The translations under genes and the position numbers were made by a program. A stretch of 8,027 nucleotides of DNA from an uncultured Eubacteriales bacterium (GTDB taxonomy: Bacteria; Bacillota; Clostridia; Lachnospirales; Anaerotignaceae), in assembly GCA_900548595.1 (NCBI GenBank), contig URLB01000094.1, positions 1 through 8,027 on the forward strand. The letters are read 5' to 3'. The notes below the pieces were generated by a model, which was not told the DNA's origin, searched no databases, and worked only from the letters and a program-made list of their open reading frames with translations. Shown in pieces: positions 6,023 to 8,027 of the stretch. How positions within the stretch are numbered: position 1 is the stretch's first letter; each line of letters begins with the position of its first letter.

Positions 6023-6967
6023 TCAGTTTCCGAGAGTAGCTACCATAACCGCCTTTATGGTATGCATACGGTTCTCCGCCTCGTCAAATACGACTGACAT
6101 AGGTCCTTCTATAATTTCATTTGTAACCTCATATTCTCTCACGGCAGGCAGGCAATGCATAAATATCGTACTGTCCTTACCCGAAGCCTCGAAAAGTTCC
6201 CTGTTTACCTGATACGGTTTAAGCAGCTCCACTCTTTCAGCCGATTTATCTTCCTCTCCCATAGATACCCATACGTCGGTATATATTACGTCAGCTCCTT
6301 TTACGGCTTCTTTAGGGTCTATTGTAACCTCTATACGGCTTCCGCTTTCCGCGGCATACTCTCCGCAGTCCTTAAGAAGAGAGTTTTCCGGCCAAAGACT
6401 CTTGGGAGCCGCTATGGAAAAATCAACGCCCATTTTTGAGCATCCTATCATAAGGGCATTCGCCATATTATTTCTTCCGTCGCCGATAAAAGCCATTTTT
6501 AAACCTTTTATACGTCCGAATTTCTCTTTTATCGTCATAAAGTCAGCCAAAACCTGCGTCGGATGATCCTCGTCCGTCAAACCGTTCCACACTGGAACAC
6601 CGCTGTATTCAGCCAGTTTTTCCACAACTTCCTGGGAGAATCCTCTGAATTCTATTCCGTCGAACATTCTTCCCAGTACCCTTGCCGTATCTTCAACCGT
6701 CTCTTTATGTCCCAGCTGAATATCGTCCTTTCCGAGGTATTCCGGATGGGCGCCCTCGTCAACACAGCCTATTGTAAAAGAACATCTTGTTCTTGTGGAA
6801 GGCTTTTCAAATATAAGCGCTACGTTTTTATTTGCCAGATGTCTTTCAAAAATTCCTTTTTTCTTTTTCTCTTTAAGATCTATAGCGAGATCAACCAAAT
6901 ATTCTATTTCTTCCGCGCTGTAATCTCTCAATGTCAGGAAGCTTCTTCCCTTTAAATTTATACCCAT
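6023..6967 (-). CDS. argF: Ornithine carbamoyltransferase
   Basis: This 314-residue cytoplasmic enzyme converts ornithine and carbamoyl phosphate to citrulline (or the reverse in arginine fermentation). All active-site motifs are present: S-T-R-T-R (57-61, carbamoyl phosphate), G-H-K-E (86-89), D-H-P-T-Q (134-138), D-G-R-N-N-M-A (163-169), the D-V-W-V-S-M-G-E loop (231-238, ornithine) and H-C-L-P-A (271-275). Length is normal. The start at 6967 has GGGAGG (6976-6981) eight bases upstream. ArgF (anabolic) and ArcB (catabolic) enzymes are hard to tell apart. The C-terminal V-R-E-Y-E-V-T-N-E-I-I-E-G after H-C-L-P-A fits the anabolic form, but neither arginine biosynthesis genes nor arcA/arcC are adjacent, so the direction is open. 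It heads the tight argF to lipoprotein run. I see no convincing ARG box before it. Confidence 0.95.
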   Translation of the reverse strand: MGINLKGRSFLTLRDYSAEEIEYLVDLAIDLKEKKKKGIFERHLANKNVALIFEKPSTRTRCSFTIGCVDEGAHPEYLGKDDIQLGHKETVEDTARVLGRMFDGIEFRGFSQEVVEKLAEYSGVPVWNGLTDEDHPTQVLADFMTIKEKFGRIKGLKMAFIGDGRNNMANALMIGCSKMGVDFSIAAPKSLWPENSLLKDCGEYAAESGSRIEVTIDPKEAVKGADVIYTDVWVSMGEEDKSAERVELLKPYQVNRELFEASGKDSTIFMHCLPAVREYEVTNEIIEGPMSVVFDEAENRMHTIKAVMVATLGN

Positions 6968-7005
6968 TTTTCATTCCTCCCAATATAAGGTTCTTTAACC
7001 TAAAG

Positions 7006-7029
7006 CGGCACATCCTCTCGGACGTGCCG
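7006..7029 (-). terminator. Stable hairpin between thioesterase gene and argF, possible weak terminator
   Basis: A 10-bp stem (7006-7015 with 7020-7029) closes a 4-base loop (GAGA on the minus strand). In RNA made from the minus strand the one imperfect position is a G-U wobble. On the plus strand it would be an A-C mismatch, so the minus transcript is the one that folds well. Only three T residues follow, so termination would be weak. An mRNA-stability or partial-attenuation role is equally possible. Confidence 0.5.
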
Positions 7030-7050
7030 TTAAAATTACGTTTTCCGTGA

Positions 7051-7434
7051 TTAAAGATTTCCGAAGAACTGTTCTTTATTCACAATAGCTCTGCCGTGTG
7101 TTCCTTTGCAGATTTTGCCCTTTTCGTCATATACTTTGATGTCGAATGAAAGAGCCTTGCCTTTAACTATTTCAGTAAGTTCGGCCTCAACTCTTACTTT
7201 CTGTCCTACAGGAGTAGCTGCAAGATGAAGGAAGTTAAATACTGTTCCTACAGTCTCATATCCTTCGGGAAGCAGAGGTTTAACAGCCTCAAGGCATGTC
7301 TGCTCTATCCAAAGTATCATTGTAGGTGATGAAAGAACGTTAATGCCCTTGTTGCCTACAGCATCGGCAGTATCCTTATGCTCAACAACATACTCTTTCA
7401 CATTTTTAAGACCTTCTTTAATACCAAAATCCAT
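7051..7434 (-). CDS. FlK-like hotdog-fold acyl-CoA thioesterase
   Basis: This 127-residue protein has the single-domain hotdog pattern of the family named after fluoroacetyl-CoA thioesterase FlK. From remembered FlK sequence, the catalytic Glu and His align as E44 (I-E-Q-T-C) and H70 (L-H-L-A-A-T-P-V-G) with the same 26-residue spacing. The FlK catalytic Thr aligns with S36 (L-S-S-P), a Thr-to-Ser change. The glycine before the substrate pocket (G63) and the C-terminal G-T-H-G-R-A-I-V strand are also kept. Members hydrolyse acyl-CoA esters; substrate cannot be inferred, and a fluoroacetate role is unlikely in this context. Start 7434 has GAGGGAG about nine bases upstream; the ATG inside that region stops after two codons. 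It stands alone between ftsH and argF with about 83 bp on each side. It could be a general short-chain acyl-CoA housekeeping enzyme. Confidence 0.85.
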   Translation of the reverse strand: MDFGIKEGLKNVKEYVVEHKDTADAVGNKGINVLSSPTMILWIEQTCLEAVKPLLPEGYETVGTVFNFLHLAATPVGQKVRVEAELTEIVKGKALSFDIKVYDEKGKICKGTHGRAIVNKEQFFGNL

Positions 7435-7488
7435 TTAAAACATCTCCCTCTTCTTTTATTTTAAATTAAATGGGTTACAATGTTACGC

Positions 7489-7504
7489 TGTTCCCTGCGG
7501 AACA
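7489..7504. repeat. Short perfect inverted repeat downstream of ftsH
   Basis: TGTTCC (7489-7494) and GGAACA (7499-7504) flank a 4-base loop in the 83-bp gap between ftsH and the thioesterase gene. On the minus strand, the direction of both genes, no T tract follows, so it is a poor intrinsic terminator. On the plus strand ATTTTT follows, but no plus-strand gene ends here. It might be an operator or an RNA stem. Confidence 0.35.
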
Positions 7505-7517
7505 ATTTTTCAGCGGT

Positions 7518-8027
7518 TTAAATTTCATCTGTTGTATCTGTTACAGCCGCCGTATCATCTGTTTCCGAAATATTTTCCGAGTCTTTCTTAAAAAGCGCTC
7601 TGAATTCGTCTCCTGTAATTTTTTCCTTTTCCATGAGCAGTTTCGCGGAAGCATGAAGAACGTCTATATTTTCATTAAGAAGTCTCTTTGCCTCGTTATA
7701 GGAGAAGTTTATAAGTTCCTTAACCTCAGCGTCTATGGCATCCGCCGTATTTTCGCTGTAGTTTCTGGAATGTCCTATATCCCTTCCTATGAACACCTCA
7801 TCGCTCTCATCACCGTACTGCACCGGACCGAAAGTACTGCTCATACCGTATTTCATAACCATATTTCTTGCCATGGCAGTTGCTCTTTCTATATCGTTGC
7901 TTGCGCCTGTCGTTATATCCTTAAGCACTATTTCTTCCGCAGCGCGTCCTCCGAGGAAGCTGATTATCTCATCCTCCATCTCGCCCTTTGTCATGTACAT
8001 TTTATCCTCGCCGGGAAGAGGCATTGT
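7518..8027 (-). CDS. ftsH: ATP-dependent zinc metalloprotease FtsH, C-terminal part only
   Basis: The last 169 residues of a membrane-anchored AAA+ protease, open through the right edge. The frame enters as T-M-P-L-P-G-E-D-K-M-Y-M-T-K, the typical segment shortly after the catalytic HExxH helix, which itself lies outside the window. The M41 peptidase domain then shows the L-G-G-R-A-A-E-E-I helix and T-T-G-A-S-N-D-I-E-R-A-T, whose Asp is the third zinc ligand in this family. It continues with A-R-x-M-V-x-K-Y-G-M-S, the I-G-R-D segment, and a closing helical stretch rich in Glu/Lys. The tail after about residue 150 is acidic and Thr/Asp-rich (ending D-T-T-D-E-I), as is common and variable in FtsH. 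The family degrades unneeded membrane and regulatory proteins at the cytoplasmic face. The methionine at 8022-8024 is internal, not the start. Confidence 0.95.
   Translation of the reverse strand, partial: TMPLPGEDKMYMTKGEMEDEIISFLGGRAAEEIVLKDITTGASNDIERATAMARNMVMKYGMSSTFGPVQYGDESDEVFIGRDIGHSRNYSENTADAIDAEVKELINFSYNEAKRLLNENIDVLHASAKLLMEKEKITGDEFRALFKKDSENISETDDTAAVTDTTDEI

Noticed and set aside
6563..6955. Plus-strand open frame over argF
   Set aside because: Antisense to the STRTR and HPTQ motif-coding region of ornithine carbamoyltransferase; no start signals.
7475..7486. GTTAC-aat-GTTAC direct repeat as an operator or attachment site
   Set aside because: Only five bases per copy and no integrase or tRNA end nearby; chance is sufficient.
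7489..7504. Inverted repeat as the ftsH terminator
   Set aside because: On the coding strand of ftsH no run of T follows the stem, so it lacks the feature that defines an intrinsic terminator.

Overview
The window looks like chromosomal DNA from a low-to-moderate-GC anaerobic Firmicute of the Clostridia, most likely near the Lachnospiraceae. The evidence is strong AGGAGG-type ribosome binding sites, a T-box leader in front of a tRNA synthetase gene, a type III pantothenate kinase, a YedF/DUF3343 selenium-associated pair, and a small protein resembling the clostridial DUF6145 family. The taxonomic call is inference. No transposase, integrase, phage gene, tRNA, rRNA or CRISPR array was seen.

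Left part (1-1620). A selenium/sulfur-carrier-type gene, yedF, runs off the left edge on the minus strand. Opposite it, from a shared 141-bp divergent promoter region, run a DUF3343 carrier-like gene and, 12 bp further on, a polytopic TraX-family membrane protein. The TraX gene ends in a strong hairpin terminator that also serves the convergent serS gene.

Middle part (1655-3250). serS (seryl-tRNA synthetase) lies on the minus strand behind a well-preserved T-box leader. A UCC specifier, a kink-turn, a T-box sequence with UGGC and a U-tailed terminator can all be read, so serS is probably induced when tRNA-Ser is uncharged. The synthetase has unusual residues in class II motifs 2 and 3.

Right part (3313-8027). 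All genes are on the minus strand and read leftward: ftsH (3' end only), a FlK-like hotdog thioesterase, argF/arcB-type ornithine carbamoyltransferase, a DUF6145-like protein, coaX, a DusB-type tRNA-dihydrouridine synthase, and an orphan lipoprotein. From argF onward the spacing is tight (25 bp, 16 bp, a 4-bp overlap, 11 bp), so argF to the lipoprotein is probably one transcript ending in the hairpin at 3313-3340. ftsH and the thioesterase gene are each followed by gaps of about 83 bp and may be separate or linked by read-through.

Most of the window is housekeeping: proteolysis, arginine/ornithine metabolism, CoA synthesis, tRNA modification and tRNA charging. The points most worth a second look are the DUF3343-TraX pairing, the divergent SerRS catalytic motifs, the FlK-like thioesterase, and the two uncharacterised small proteins in the coaX-dus operon. 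Nothing here amounts to clear evidence of a wholly new system.
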